DNA of 64,000 bases from Asaia sp003994335 (GTDB lineage Bacteria; Pseudomonadota; Alphaproteobacteria; Acetobacterales; Acetobacteraceae): positions 97,966-161,965 of the forward strand of contig NZ_JBBCOR010000010.1 of NCBI RefSeq assembly GCF_037151175.1. The letters run 5' to 3'. Shown here piece after piece: positions 34,831 to 44,391 of the stretch; the stretch's first letter is position 1; each line of letters starts with the position of its first letter. Below the pieces are notes generated by a model that was given only the letters and a program-made list of their open reading frames with translations, was not told the DNA's origin and ran no database searches. The position numbers and the translations under genes were made by a program.

Positions 34831-35700
34831 GTGAGCGGGTTTCAACAGGAAGCGGTGCTGGGCTGTTCTTCGGCCGATCTGGAGCATGTCCGCTCGATCG
34901 TGACCCGTGCCGGAACGTCTTTCGCCAAAGGAATGAAGATCCTGCCTGCCGAGCGGCGCTATGGCATGTTTGCCGTGTATGCGTTCTGCCGGGAAGTGGA
35001 TGACATCGCCGATGGCGATGTGCAGGTACCCGATCGGGATCTGGCCCTCAAGGAGTGGCATGGACGTCTCGACCGGCTGTTTGAGGGCACCACGCAGGAT
35101 GCGCTTGACCGGGTTCTGGTCGCCACCATCACGCGCTTTTGCCTCCGCAAGGCGGATTTTGCCGCCGTGATCGACGGGATGGCGATGGATGCTGCCGGTC
35201 CGATCGTGGCGCCAGATGAGGCTACGCTCGATCTGTATTGTGACCGTGTCGCCTCTGCCGTCGGGCGTCTTTCGGTACGGGTCTTTGGTGATTCCTCAGC
35301 AGAAGCCGATCGCGTGGCGTATCATCTTGGTCGGGCTTTGCAGCTGACCAATATTCTGCGCGATCTGCAGGAGGATGCCGATCGGGGGCGTCTGTACCTG
35401 CCGCGTGAACTGCTGCAGCGCTACAATGTGTCGCTGGATCCACAGGAAGCGCTTTATGCGCTGGGTCTCGACCCGCTTGCCCGCATCCTGGCGGCGCGGG
35501 CTGCCGATCATTTTCGGGAGGCACGCCGTGCCATGCAGAAATGCGATTCGGTTGCCATGCGACCGGCACGCATGATGGCGGCTTCCTACCGGCCTGTTCT
35601 CACGGCGATGCTGCGTCGTGGCTGGCGCCATCCCGAAACCCCGGTGAAGGTCAGCAAGGCTGCGCGCGCATTGCGTTCCCTGCTTGCCTATTATGGCTGA
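34831..35700 (+). CDS. hpnD: Presqualene diphosphate synthase HpnD
   Basis: A 289-residue enzyme of the squalene/phytoene synthase family that joins two farnesyl diphosphates. I chose GTG 34831 (AGGG about 8 bases upstream); an in-frame ATG at 34753 would give a basic extension unlike the family. FCREVDDIADG near residue 52 and LTNILRDLQED near 173 are the two aspartate-rich metal motifs, and the product resembles HpnD over its full length. The hpnE start follows 3 bases after the stop. Confidence 0.93.
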   Translation: MSGFQQEAVLGCSSADLEHVRSIVTRAGTSFAKGMKILPAERRYGMFAVYAFCREVDDIADGDVQVPDRDLALKEWHGRLDRLFEGTTQDALDRVLVATITRFCLRKADFAAVIDGMAMDAAGPIVAPDEATLDLYCDRVASAVGRLSVRVFGDSSAEADRVAYHLGRALQLTNILRDLQEDADRGRLYLPRELLQRYNVSLDPQEALYALGLDPLARILAARAADHFREARRAMQKCDSVAMRPARMMAASYRPVLTAMLRRGWRHPETPVKVSKAARALRSLLAYYG

Positions 35701-35703
35701 ACC

Positions 35704-36984
35704 ATGACGCATGTTCACATCATCGGCGGTGGGCTCGCCGGGCTATCTGCGGCGGTCGATGTCATCGGTCGTGCCGGTGTCACGATTTATGAGGCAGGGC
35801 CGGCCTGCGGCGGGCGTGCACGCTCCTATTACGACAAGGCGTTAGGAGCACGGATCGATAACGGCAATCATCTGCTGCTCTCGGCCAACAAGGCGACATT
35901 CCGGTATCTGGGGCTGATCGGGGCGGAGAAAACCCTGACCGGGCCGGGAGCGCCTCTCTTTCCCTGGTTCGATCTCTCCGCCAATCTGGGCTGGACATTG
36001 AAGCTCTCGAAGGGGCGTGTGCCCTTCTGGGCATTTGCCAGGAATCGCCGTGTGCCTGGCATGAAACTGTCAGAGCTGGCCATGCTCGGGCGTATTCTGA
36101 AGGCAGGGCCGGATGCTACGGTCAGCGAATATCTGGGCGATGGCATGCTGAGCCAGAGATTGCTCGAGCCATTTGCGATTTCGGCTCTCAATACGCCTGT
36201 GGAGACCGCGAGCGCTGCCCTTCTGGGCGCGATCATGCGCGAGACACTCGCTCTGGGCGGGGCCGCCTGCTGCCCTTGGTATCCGGCAGAGGGCCTCTCG
36301 GAGAGCTTTGTAGACCCTGCGATTGCGCATATCATGCGGCTTCAGGGCGAAGTGCGCTGCGGTACGCGCGTGTCGGGGATGGATGTCACCCAGGGGCGCG
36401 TCACCGGGCTGCGGATCGGCAATGAGACGATCGCGCTTGGACCTGAAGACAAGGTGGTGTTTGCCGCACCCTCGCCCGTGGCACGGACAGTGCTGGAGGC
36501 TCATCTGCCAGGGTTCGAAGCGCCCGATGCGTATGAAAGCATCATCAACGTCCATTATCGCCTGCCGGGGCCGGTTCAGGCGCGCGGCATGCTCAACAAG
36601 GTCGGGTTTGTCGGTCTCGTGGGCGGGGTAGCAGAATGGGTGTATCTCAAGGGCGAAATTCTTTCCGTGACTGTCAGCGCGGCAAATCGCTATGCTGATC
36701 GCGATAATGACGAACTGATCGCGACGATCTGGTCGGAAATCCGTCAGGCCGTCGGGCCGGTGCTGGTCGAAACCCTGCCGGTTGCCGTGCCGCCTGTGCG
36801 TCTGGTCTGTGAAAAACGGGCGACCTTTGCCGCGACCCCGGCACAGGATCGCCTGCGACCGCAGGCCCGGACAGCGCTGGAGAATCTGGCCCTGGCCGGG
36901 GACTGGACCCAGACGGGTTTCCCCTCGACCATTGAGGGGGCGATCCGTTCTGGTTCAGAGGCCATCAGGGCTCTGGGCCTCTGA
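35704..36984 (+). CDS. hpnE: Hydroxysqualene reductase HpnE
   Basis: A 426-residue FAD flavoprotein of the phytoene desaturase-like family that completes squalene synthesis from the HpnC product. VHIIGGGLAGLSAAV at the N-terminus binds FAD, followed by GGRARSYYD near residue 37. The C-terminal FAD motif, GDWTQTGFPSTIEGAIRSG, is near 400. It has no signal peptide. It starts 3 bases after hpnD and ends 37 bases before shc. Confidence 0.94.
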   Translation: MTHVHIIGGGLAGLSAAVDVIGRAGVTIYEAGPACGGRARSYYDKALGARIDNGNHLLLSANKATFRYLGLIGAEKTLTGPGAPLFPWFDLSANLGWTLKLSKGRVPFWAFARNRRVPGMKLSELAMLGRILKAGPDATVSEYLGDGMLSQRLLEPFAISALNTPVETASAALLGAIMRETLALGGAACCPWYPAEGLSESFVDPAIAHIMRLQGEVRCGTRVSGMDVTQGRVTGLRIGNETIALGPEDKVVFAAPSPVARTVLEAHLPGFEAPDAYESIINVHYRLPGPVQARGMLNKVGFVGLVGGVAEWVYLKGEILSVTVSAANRYADRDNDELIATIWSEIRQAVGPVLVETLPVAVPPVRLVCEKRATFAATPAQDRLRPQARTALENLALAGDWTQTGFPSTIEGAIRSGSEAIRALGL

Positions 36985-37021
36985 CAACGAAACCGAACTG
37001 CAAAAAGGACAAGGGCGGGCA

Positions 37022-39004
37022 ATGTTGATCTATTCCGACGTTCTGGAGCGTCACGAAGCCGAAATTCCGGCCGAGGCGGATATGGGCCAGGTGCGTCAGG
37101 CTATCGATTCTGCCCATGCCGCGCTGTCCGACAGGCAGAATGACGATGGACATTGGGTTTTCGAGCTCGAAGCCGATGCCACCATCCCGGCCGAATACGT
37201 GCTGCTCGAGCATTATCTCGACCGGATCGATGACGCCAAGCAGGCGCGTATTGGCGTCTATCTGCGCCGTACCCAGGGGTCTCATGGTGGCTGGGCGCTT
37301 TATCATGATGGCGGCTTCGATCTCTCTGCTTCCGTGAAGGCGTATTTCGCCCTGAAGGCGATCGGGGATGATATCAACGCCCCGCACATGCAGCGCGCCC
37401 GCGAGGCCATTCTCGACCGTGGCGGTGCCGCGCGGGCCAATGTCTTTACCCGCATTCAGATGGCATTGTTTGGTGAGGTTCCCTGGCGCGCGACGCCGGT
37501 CATGCCGGTCGAACTGATGCTGATGCCCAAGGCGGCCCTGTTCTCGATGTGGAACATGTCCTACTGGTCACGCAGCGTCGTGGCACCCATGCTGGTCCTC
37601 CGGACCCTCGAGCCGCGCGCCATCAATCCGCGCAACATCCATATCCAGGAACTGTTCGTCACCCCGCCTGAAGAGGTGAAGGATTGGATTCGCGGACCCT
37701 ACCGGTCGATCTGGGGTCATGTGTTCAAGAAGGTCGATACGGTGCTGCGCCCCATTGAGCCGCGCTTCCCCGCAGCGCTGCGCAAGAAGGCTGTCAAGGC
37801 CGCTCTCGACTTCATCGAGCCCCGTCTGGGCGAGGGCGGGCTGGGAGCGATCTATCCTGCCATGGCCAATGTCGTGATGATGTATCGCGGTATGGGCGTT
37901 CCGGATAACGACCCGCGCGTGGAACTGGCCTGGAAGGGCATTCAGGATCTGCTCGTCACCAATGGCGACGAAACCTATTGCCAGCCTTGTGTGTCGCCGG
38001 TCTGGGATACGGGTCTTTCCGGGCTTGCCATGGCTGAGGCGGCGTCGGGTCCGGATGCGACACGCCCGAAGGAAACGAGAGAAAAGCTCCAGCGCAGCAT
38101 GGACTGGCTGCGCAAACGGCAGATTCTGAACGTGAAGGGAGACTGGGCGATCAACTGCCCGGATGTCCGTCCAGGCGGATGGGCCTTCCAATATGAAAAC
38201 GACTACTATCCCGATGTCGATGATACGGCCGTTGTGGGCATGCTGCTCAATCGCGAGGATCCTGACGGCAACAAGGAAGCAATCTCCCGCGCCCGTGAAT
38301 GGATCGTGGGAATGCAGAGCACGAATGGCGGCTGGGGTGCGTTCGATATCGATAACGATCTCGATGCGCTGAACCATATTCCGTTTGCTGATCATGGCGC
38401 GCTGCTCGACCCTCCCACCGCCGATGTCTCGGCCCGTTGCGTGTCCTTCCTGTGCGAACTGGGGTTTCCCGAGGATCGCCCGGTGATCGAGCGTGGTCTC
38501 GATTATCTGCGTCGCGAGCAGGAGCCGGAAGGATGCTGGTTTGGCCGTTGGGGCACCAACTACATCTACGGTACCTGGTCGGTTCTCTGCGCTCTCAATA
38601 TCGCCGGTGTGCCGCATGATGACCCTGCCGTGCTGCGTGCCGTGGAATGGCTCGAGAGCGTCCAGCGTGAAGACGGTGGCTGGGGTGAGGATTGTGCCTC
38701 TTACGAGGGGGCCACACCGGGGGAGTATGACAAGAGCCTGCCGACTCAGACAGCCTGGGCCGTTTTGGGGCTGATGGCAGTCGGGCGTCGCGAGACACCG
38801 GTTGTCAAGCGCGGCGTGTCCTATCTCGTTGCGCAGCAGAATGGTCAAGGTGAGTGGGAAGAACAGCCCTATAATGCGGTCGGTTTCCCCAAGGTCTTTT
38901 ATCTGCGTTATCACGGCTACAAGCAGTTCTTCCCTCTCATGGCCTTGTCGCGTTTCCGCAATCTCGGGTTGAGCAATTCCGGTCGGGTCGAGCACGGTTT
39001 CTGA
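37022..39004 (+). CDS. shc: Squalene-hopene cyclase
   Basis: Cyclises squalene to hopene and hopanol at the inner-membrane face. The 660-residue length matches the family. The catalytic DVDDTAV (the DxDD proton donor) is near residue 398. QW repeats are spread through the protein (QNDDGHW, QGSHGGW, QSTNGGWGAF, QREDGGWGED, QNGQGEWEE). GTNYIYGTW near residue 511 is another cyclase signature. I start at ATG 37022, with AAGGACAAGGG upstream, though the frame is open further up inside hpnE. hpnG follows after a 1-base gap. Confidence 0.97.
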   Translation: MLIYSDVLERHEAEIPAEADMGQVRQAIDSAHAALSDRQNDDGHWVFELEADATIPAEYVLLEHYLDRIDDAKQARIGVYLRRTQGSHGGWALYHDGGFDLSASVKAYFALKAIGDDINAPHMQRAREAILDRGGAARANVFTRIQMALFGEVPWRATPVMPVELMLMPKAALFSMWNMSYWSRSVVAPMLVLRTLEPRAINPRNIHIQELFVTPPEEVKDWIRGPYRSIWGHVFKKVDTVLRPIEPRFPAALRKKAVKAALDFIEPRLGEGGLGAIYPAMANVVMMYRGMGVPDNDPRVELAWKGIQDLLVTNGDETYCQPCVSPVWDTGLSGLAMAEAASGPDATRPKETREKLQRSMDWLRKRQILNVKGDWAINCPDVRPGGWAFQYENDYYPDVDDTAVVGMLLNREDPDGNKEAISRAREWIVGMQSTNGGWGAFDIDNDLDALNHIPFADHGALLDPPTADVSARCVSFLCELGFPEDRPVIERGLDYLRREQEPEGCWFGRWGTNYIYGTWSVLCALNIAGVPHDDPAVLRAVEWLESVQREDGGWGEDCASYEGATPGEYDKSLPTQTAWAVLGLMAVGRRETPVVKRGVSYLVAQQNGQGEWEEQPYNAVGFPKVFYLRYHGYKQFFPLMALSRFRNLGLSNSGRVEHGF

Positions 39005-39005
39005 C

Positions 39006-39638
39006 ATGCTGGGTATTCTGGTTGGGCTTAAGGCTGAGGCGCGGCTGATCAGGCCGTATAGTCCCGGCTCACCCATCGCGATCAGTGGCGCGACTGCAGA
39101 GGGGGCACGTCAGGGTGTCGAGCGGCTTCTCACGGCAGGAGCGACTGCGCTGCTGTCATTTGGTTGTGCGGCGGGCCTTGCTCCTGACCTGAGGCCAGGA
39201 GCCCTGATCATTCCGCAATGGGTGCTTGTGGACGGAATGCCGGCGAAGACCGATGGGGCGCTGTCGCGTCGTTTTGGCGTAGGGCACACCGGCGTGCTTC
39301 ATGGTGGGCTTTTGCATAGCGACGGACTGATCGCCACGGCCGCGGAGAAAGAGCGCCTTCATGCCCGCACGGGTTGTCTGGCTGTCGATATGGAGAGCGG
39401 GGTCGTTGCCCGAGCTGGGCTGCCTTTCGCGGTGCTCCGGGTTGTGTGCGATGATTCGCGCCGCGATCTGCCTCCTGCGGCTTGCGATGTGCTGGAAGGC
39501 GGCGGTATCTCGCCGCTCAAGCTGGCCGCCAGCCTGCTGCGTAAGCCCGGTCAAATTCCAGCGCTGATGGCGCTGGGACGCGATGCGGGAGCAGCGCATA
39601 AGGCCATGGCGGCGTTCCTGGCCCGCCAACCAGCATAG
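39006..39638 (+). CDS. hpnG: Adenosylhopane nucleosidase HpnG
   Basis: A 210-residue protein of the purine nucleoside phosphorylase superfamily that releases adenine from adenosylhopane. MLGILVGLKAEARLI and FGCAAGLAPDLRPGAL fit the family fold, and AVDMESGVVARAG near residue 128 holds the conserved substrate-binding ME pair. HpnG needs adenosylhopane made by HpnH, whose gene is not in the window. It is the last gene of the hpnD-E-shc-G run. Confidence 0.92.
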   Translation: MLGILVGLKAEARLIRPYSPGSPIAISGATAEGARQGVERLLTAGATALLSFGCAAGLAPDLRPGALIIPQWVLVDGMPAKTDGALSRRFGVGHTGVLHGGLLHSDGLIATAAEKERLHARTGCLAVDMESGVVARAGLPFAVLRVVCDDSRRDLPPAACDVLEGGGISPLKLAASLLRKPGQIPALMALGRDAGAAHKAMAAFLARQPA

Positions 39639-40306
39639 CTCTGGCGCGGCGCTCAACACACCAGCGCAACGTATTGGAATGGCCGCAGGCTCGCAGGCAT
39701 TGCTTCGCGGCGCGTCATCGCATTGATAGGGATTTTTGACCCCGGTCGTTCATTAATTTTTCAAAAACGACTATAAATCGTGGGCGATACCGGGGAAGTT
39801 TTGCATCACGCTCCCGGTATCGCCCACATTATGGACGAAAATATTGTGTTCAAAAATAGGCGAACACTGCGTTTGTAAAAATATTTTAGGTTCTAAGCGT
39901 AATAATAGGGAAAAATATAGGAGGAATGGAGGCTGCAGCAGATGCGCCCTACCAGCGCGGTGCCTCATGTCTTGCCGTTGCAGAGCCGGTGATACGACCT
40001 GAGCGGGGACGCGCATGGGTCGCGGGTTCTCCTGGGGGCGTACGGCATGGCTGAGGCGGTGCAGGAAGTCACGATTGTCTGAAGCTGACTGGTTTCACGT
40101 GCGTGGTGCGTGTGGGCGTGGCACGATCGATACCGTGATTTTTCCTGATCCGTCACGGCGTCCCATGCAAAGGCGGGTCATCCGAGGCAGTGTTCGTATC
40201 GAAGCGGGGTTTTCCCACTCCCGGCGCTCAAGGTCGAGGCGTTTCGCCGGGTTGTGTCGGAGGCGTGCTTTGCGCTGCCAAGCCAGAGGGCGAGGGAGTA
40301 TCGATC
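39639..40306. other. Intergenic region with large hairpin and AT-rich stretch
   Basis: About 670 bases between hpnG and the alcohol dehydrogenase. It contains the 15-bp inverted repeat at 39780-39827 and an AT-rich run at 39828-39930 with many A5 and T4 tracts. Open frames here are out of family character. The AT-rich part is a candidate regulatory region for the alcohol dehydrogenase. Confidence 0.55.
39780..39827. repeat. Perfect 15-bp inverted repeat
   Basis: GTGGGCGATACCGGG at 39780-39794 pairs exactly with CCCGGTATCGCCCAC at 39813-39827, with an 18-base loop. It begins about 140 bases after hpnG. No T-run lies on either side. It may be a terminator-like barrier, an mRNA-stabilising hairpin or a dispersed palindromic element. 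Confidence 0.85.
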
Positions 40307-41467
40307 ATGTCCATCAAGCCATTCACATTCGAGACGGTGCCCAAGATCACCATGGAGTGGGGGGGCGCCGGTCGGATTGGCGCCACCCTGCGTACTCAGT
40401 GGGCTATACGCCGTGTGTTGTTCGTCACCGATTCCGGTCTGACGCGCTCAGGGCTTGTCGCGCCGCTGATCGAGTCGCTTCAGGAGGCAGGATTCGAGGT
40501 GACGCTTTACGATCAGGTTGTCGCCGACCCTTCTGAAGCGATCCTCCAGAATTGTGTGGTGGCCGGACAGGCGGCAAACATTGAGGCTGTGCTCGGTGTG
40601 GGCGGTGGGTCATCCCTGGATGTGGCGAAACTCGCCGCAATCCTGATGGGTGCGAAGCAGCCTCTTTCCGAGATGTATGGGGTCGATCAGGTCAAGGGGG
40701 GGCGGCTGCCCTTGATTCTGGTCCCGACGACGGCGGGTACAGGCTCGGAGGTTACGAATGTCGCGGTGATTACGCGGGAGGGCACTCACAAATCAGGGGT
40801 CGTTTCTGCACCGCTTTTCGCTGATCAGGTCTTTCTGGATGCTGAGCTGACACTCGGTCTGCCTGCGTCCCATACGGCTGCGACTGGTGTGGATGCCATG
40901 GTCCATGCGATCGAGGCCTATACAGGACGCGTACGTAAAAATCCTGTTTCGGATCATCTTGCACGTTCGGCTCTGGCTCTGCTCTTCCGCCATCTGGTTA
41001 CAGCCTGTCGTGAGCCCCGTCATCGTGGCGCACGCGAAGCCATGCTGCTGGGTGCCATGCTGGCAGGGCAGGCTTTTGCAAACTCGCCCGTTGGGTTGGT
41101 CCATGGCATGGCCTATCCTCTGGGCGGGTATTTCCATGTGCCTCACGGTCTGTCCAATGCGCTGATGCTTGCCCCTGTCCTGCGTTTCAACGCGCGCGCA
41201 TGTGCAGCGCTCTACGCCGAGCTTGGCGATGCCATCGGCCTTCCCTCGGAGGGAGACGTGTCCACGCGTGCCGAGGCCTTTATCAGCGCACTGGAGGCTC
41301 TGATGGACGCGGCCCAGATGCCACGACGGCTCCGTGATGTCGGTGTGACTGAGGAGTATCTCCCAATTCTCGCCGCTGATGCCATCACCCAGCACCGTGT
41401 TCTGGTGAACAACCCGGTAGCTATCACCGAAGAGGAAATGGTGGGACTGTATCGTCAGGCCTTCTGA
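40307..41467 (+). CDS. Iron-containing (group III) alcohol dehydrogenase
   Basis: A 386-residue NAD(P)-dependent dehydrogenase. Motifs: VLGVGGGSSLDVAKLAA near residue 91, PTTAGTGSEVTNVAVI near 142, and metal-site residues in TGVDAMVHAIEAYTG near 198 and LVHGMAYPLGG...VPHGLSNA near 263-285. GAGGGAG precedes ATG 40307, whereas the longer frame from 40190 lacks a site. The substrate is not determined; short-chain alcohols, lactaldehyde or maleylacetate are all possible in this family. It is the only gene on this strand between hpnG and the minus-strand M20D block. Confidence 0.88.
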   Translation: MSIKPFTFETVPKITMEWGGAGRIGATLRTQWAIRRVLFVTDSGLTRSGLVAPLIESLQEAGFEVTLYDQVVADPSEAILQNCVVAGQAANIEAVLGVGGGSSLDVAKLAAILMGAKQPLSEMYGVDQVKGGRLPLILVPTTAGTGSEVTNVAVITREGTHKSGVVSAPLFADQVFLDAELTLGLPASHTAATGVDAMVHAIEAYTGRVRKNPVSDHLARSALALLFRHLVTACREPRHRGAREAMLLGAMLAGQAFANSPVGLVHGMAYPLGGYFHVPHGLSNALMLAPVLRFNARACAALYAELGDAIGLPSEGDVSTRAEAFISALEALMDAAQMPRRLRDVGVTEEYLPILAADAITQHRVLVNNPVAITEEEMVGLYRQAF

Positions 41468-41539
41468 ACCCTCAGGCGGAATATGTGCTGCCGCAAGCGC
41501 CATTCCGCGGAACGCGCAAGAATTGAGCGCGAGAGTGAA

Positions 41540-41562
41540 GGGCTGGCGTCCTGAGCCAGCCC
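41540..41562. terminator. Hairpin between converging adh and M20D genes
   Basis: GGGCTGGC and GCCAGCCC form a perfect 8-bp stem with a 7-base loop, 73 bases after the alcohol dehydrogenase stop and 21 bases after the M20D stop. There is no clear T-run on either side. Confidence 0.5.
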
Positions 41563-41582
41563 GGGGGCTCCTTGCAGGGGGA

Positions 41583-42779
41583 TCAGCCCTGCGGTGCAAG
41601 ATATCGTTCGACCAGACCGACGAAGAGCGCGGCGCCGGGAAGTATATTGTCGTCGTTGAAATCGAAGCCGCCATTATGAAGTGGCACGCCGTTGCAGCCC
41701 TCGGTGCCATTGCCGATAAACCAGTAGCAGCCATTGGGGTGCGCCTCGAGCATGAAGGCGAAATCCTCGCTTCCCATGAATGGCGGGCAATCATGACAAT
41801 GATCCGCCCCGACGATGTCCTGTGCCGTGGCGCGCGCGAAATCGATCGCGCGTGCATTGTTGTTCAGTACCGGACTGCCATTGAGATGCTCGATGGTGGC
41901 CGCGCATTCGAAGGTTTCGGCAGTATGGGTGGCAATGGCGCTGATGCGGTCGAGGACGCGCTGGCGCACATCTGCAGTCATGGTCCGCACGGTCAGAAGA
42001 AGCATGCCTTTTTCGGGAATGACATTGGCGGCACTCCCCGCGTTGAGGGCGCCGATCGTGACGACGGCGGGCGCGAACGGGTCGATATTGCGCGAAACGA
42101 TGCTCTGCAATGCCATGACGAGTTGTGCGCAGGCGAGGACCGGGTCTTTCGCTTTCTGGGGCATGGCCCCGTGTCCACCCTTGCCCGCGATCGTGATCTT
42201 CACGGTGTCCGAAGACGCCATGGCGGCGCTTTTGTGGAAGTAGAAGTTGCCGCTCGGAAAGCCCGGCATGTTGTGCTGGGCAAACAGGATATCGCACGGA
42301 TATTTGGCAAAGAGTCCGTCATCGATCATGCGACTGCCACCGCAAAGCAGTTCTTCGGCAGGCTGGAAGATCAGGTGCAATGTGCCGTCGAATGGGCGTT
42401 TTTCCGCAAGATATTTTGCGGCGCAGAGCAGCATCGTGGTGTGCCCGTCATGGCCACACATATGGGATACGCCTTCCTGAGCGCTCTGCCACGCCACGCC
42501 GGATTTTTCGAGGATCGGCAAGGCATCCATTTCGGCGCGTAGACCAATGACCTTCCCGCCGGCTCCCTGGCGCAGGGTCGCCACAAGTCCGGTACCGGCG
42601 AAGCCACGCTCAATCGTATAGCCCCAGTCCTGCAACTTGGTCGCGACAATGTCGCTCGTCCGCTTTTCAGCGAACCCCAGTTCTGGATGGGTATGGAGAT
42701 CATGGCGTAGCGCGACGAATTCCTCGCGCAGAGGGGCGAGGGCCTTGAGCAGGGGAGAGGCGGTTACGGGGGATGACAT
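41583..42779 (-). CDS. M20D-family amidohydrolase
   Basis: A 398-residue metal-dependent amidohydrolase of the hippurate/N-acyl-amino-acid hydrolase group. LRHDLHTHPELGF at residue 24 begins the family pattern. SHMCGHDGHTTMLL near residue 106 provides Cys and His metal ligands, FQPAEE near 138 the general base, and KGGHGAMPQ near 200 the dimer-domain His. No signal peptide. It lies 145 bases downstream of the permease on the same strand. The substrate is probably an N-acylated amino acid or similar amide. Confidence 0.88.
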   Translation of the reverse strand: MSSPVTASPLLKALAPLREEFVALRHDLHTHPELGFAEKRTSDIVATKLQDWGYTIERGFAGTGLVATLRQGAGGKVIGLRAEMDALPILEKSGVAWQSAQEGVSHMCGHDGHTTMLLCAAKYLAEKRPFDGTLHLIFQPAEELLCGGSRMIDDGLFAKYPCDILFAQHNMPGFPSGNFYFHKSAAMASSDTVKITIAGKGGHGAMPQKAKDPVLACAQLVMALQSIVSRNIDPFAPAVVTIGALNAGSAANVIPEKGMLLLTVRTMTADVRQRVLDRISAIATHTAETFECAATIEHLNGSPVLNNNARAIDFARATAQDIVGADHCHDCPPFMGSEDFAFMLEAHPNGCYWFIGNGTEGCNGVPLHNGGFDFNDDNILPGAALFVGLVERYLAPQG

Positions 42780-42924
42780 AGGGGCAAGCCTTTTTCATTG
42801 CTGCGGGACTCCTGGCGGGGCGTCCCTGCTTGCCTGTGTCAACGATCTTCGGGAGGCCGCGTTACGTTCCCCCTCCTTCACAACATGACGAGCACGGCCG
42901 TGATGCCAGGGCCGCGCCTTGCGC

Positions 42925-44286
42925 CTAGCCGCCTTGTCCGATCCCGGTGTGGCTCGTCAGCACGAGATAGAAAATGAAGACAGCGTCCAGTCCGAGGACC
43001 ATGGGCGTGAGGCGGACAAACTGCCGGGTGACCAGCAGCAGCAGAGAATAGAAGAGCAGGCCAAGAGCGAGGCTGATCATGAAATTGCCGGTCAGGACGG
43101 CAATGAGAAGCATGAAAGCAGGCGTCAGGAGTGCCTCCTGAGAGCTGTTGGCGGCCTGTCCGAGCGCCGAGAGCATGGAGAGCCCTACCAAGATGAGAAC
43201 AGGGGCCGTAGCTTCGGCGGGTATCATCACGATCAGGGGCCAAAGTACGGAGGACGCCGCGAAAAGCAGGGCGACGGTCAGCGCCGTAAGTCCCGTGCGG
43301 CCACCTGCCTCGACCCCGACCAGGCTCTCGACATAGGCGGAGACGGTGCTGGTCCCGAGCGCGGAACCGATGATGCTGGCCGAGCCATCGGCCGCGAAGG
43401 CCGCTCGACCGAGGAGGGGGGTGCCATCCGGCTTGGTCAGTCTCGCACGGTTGGCCACGCTGTACATTGTGCCTGTCGCGTCGAAGAAATCGCTGATCAG
43501 GAAATAGAGGGTGATCGGCAGAAGCAGATCGAGATGCGAGAAGAAATCACCAAAATTGAACGGGAAAAGAAGATGGGTCGGATAATGCGGCCAATCCATG
43601 AAATGCTCGGGCAGGCTTGCCACGGTGTGACCGTTCTTGTGGACAAACAGGCTGGCGAGAGTCACCGCAAGAATGGCGATCAGCATTCCAGCCGGAACGC
43701 GTAACACGAGGAGGACGCTGGCGAGGAACAACCCGAACAGGGTGAGCAGAACCGAGGGATCGGTCAGCGCCCCGAAATGAAATCCATCGGGCGCACCTAC
43801 GGCCAGCCCGCCCGTGACCATGCCCAGGCGGGCGATGAAGATCCCGATCGCGACCTGAATGCCCAGAACGATCGGTTCGGGAAAGGCCTGGATGATGCGA
43901 TGGCGCAGACGTGTCACAGAAAGGGCGGTGAAGGCGATCCCCCCGAACAGGACGATCGTGAATGCCGTGCGTACGTCGACATGCATCTGATGTACGACGA
44001 TCTGCGCGAAAATGGCGTTGCTGCTCATGGCAGGCGCGAGAGCGATCGGCATGTTGGCAAAAAGGGCCATCAGCAAGGTGCCGCAGATGGCCGCTGCGAT
44101 GGTCGTCATGATCATGTCATGCGGAAGAAGGCCCGCCTTGGCCATGATCGCCGGATTGACGGCCATGATATAGGCCATGGCACCGAAGGTCGTGAGTCCC
44201 GCCAGGATTTCACGCTGGATTGTCGAGCCTCGTTGAGCAATCCGGAAGCGGCGATCCAGCCAGGTAGTGAGGGGAGAGGGGGTCAC
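42925..44286 (-). CDS. NCS2-family (AzgA-like) purine permease
   Basis: About 453 residues from GTG 44286 (CCGGAG upstream); the open frame runs 29 codons further without membrane character. The protein is almost all hydrophobic, with about 12-14 helices. Family motifs include TTFGAMAYIMAVNPAIM near residue 32, APAMSSNAIFAQ near 85 and ISDFFDATGTMYSVAN near 265. AzgA-type members import guanine, hypoxanthine or adenine with protons. It is flanked by a nucleotide phosphodiesterase and an amidohydrolase on the same strand. Confidence 0.85.
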   Translation of the reverse strand: MTPSPLTTWLDRRFRIAQRGSTIQREILAGLTTFGAMAYIMAVNPAIMAKAGLLPHDMIMTTIAAAICGTLLMALFANMPIALAPAMSSNAIFAQIVVHQMHVDVRTAFTIVLFGGIAFTALSVTRLRHRIIQAFPEPIVLGIQVAIGIFIARLGMVTGGLAVGAPDGFHFGALTDPSVLLTLFGLFLASVLLVLRVPAGMLIAILAVTLASLFVHKNGHTVASLPEHFMDWPHYPTHLLFPFNFGDFFSHLDLLLPITLYFLISDFFDATGTMYSVANRARLTKPDGTPLLGRAAFAADGSASIIGSALGTSTVSAYVESLVGVEAGGRTGLTALTVALLFAASSVLWPLIVMIPAEATAPVLILVGLSMLSALGQAANSSQEALLTPAFMLLIAVLTGNFMISLALGLLFYSLLLLVTRQFVRLTPMVLGLDAVFIFYLVLTSHTGIGQGG

Positions 44287-44391
44287 GGGATGGCGGCTCC
44301 GGGCAGGGGTCAGGCGTCGCGCCCTTCTAGGGGGGGAGTGGCCCTGGCGACAAGAGCCTTGGCCTGTCTGCAAGGGGCAGGCTGGATGAAC

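Noticed and set aside
37568..39076. 502-codon minus-strand frame
   Set aside because: Antisense to shc, which is certain.
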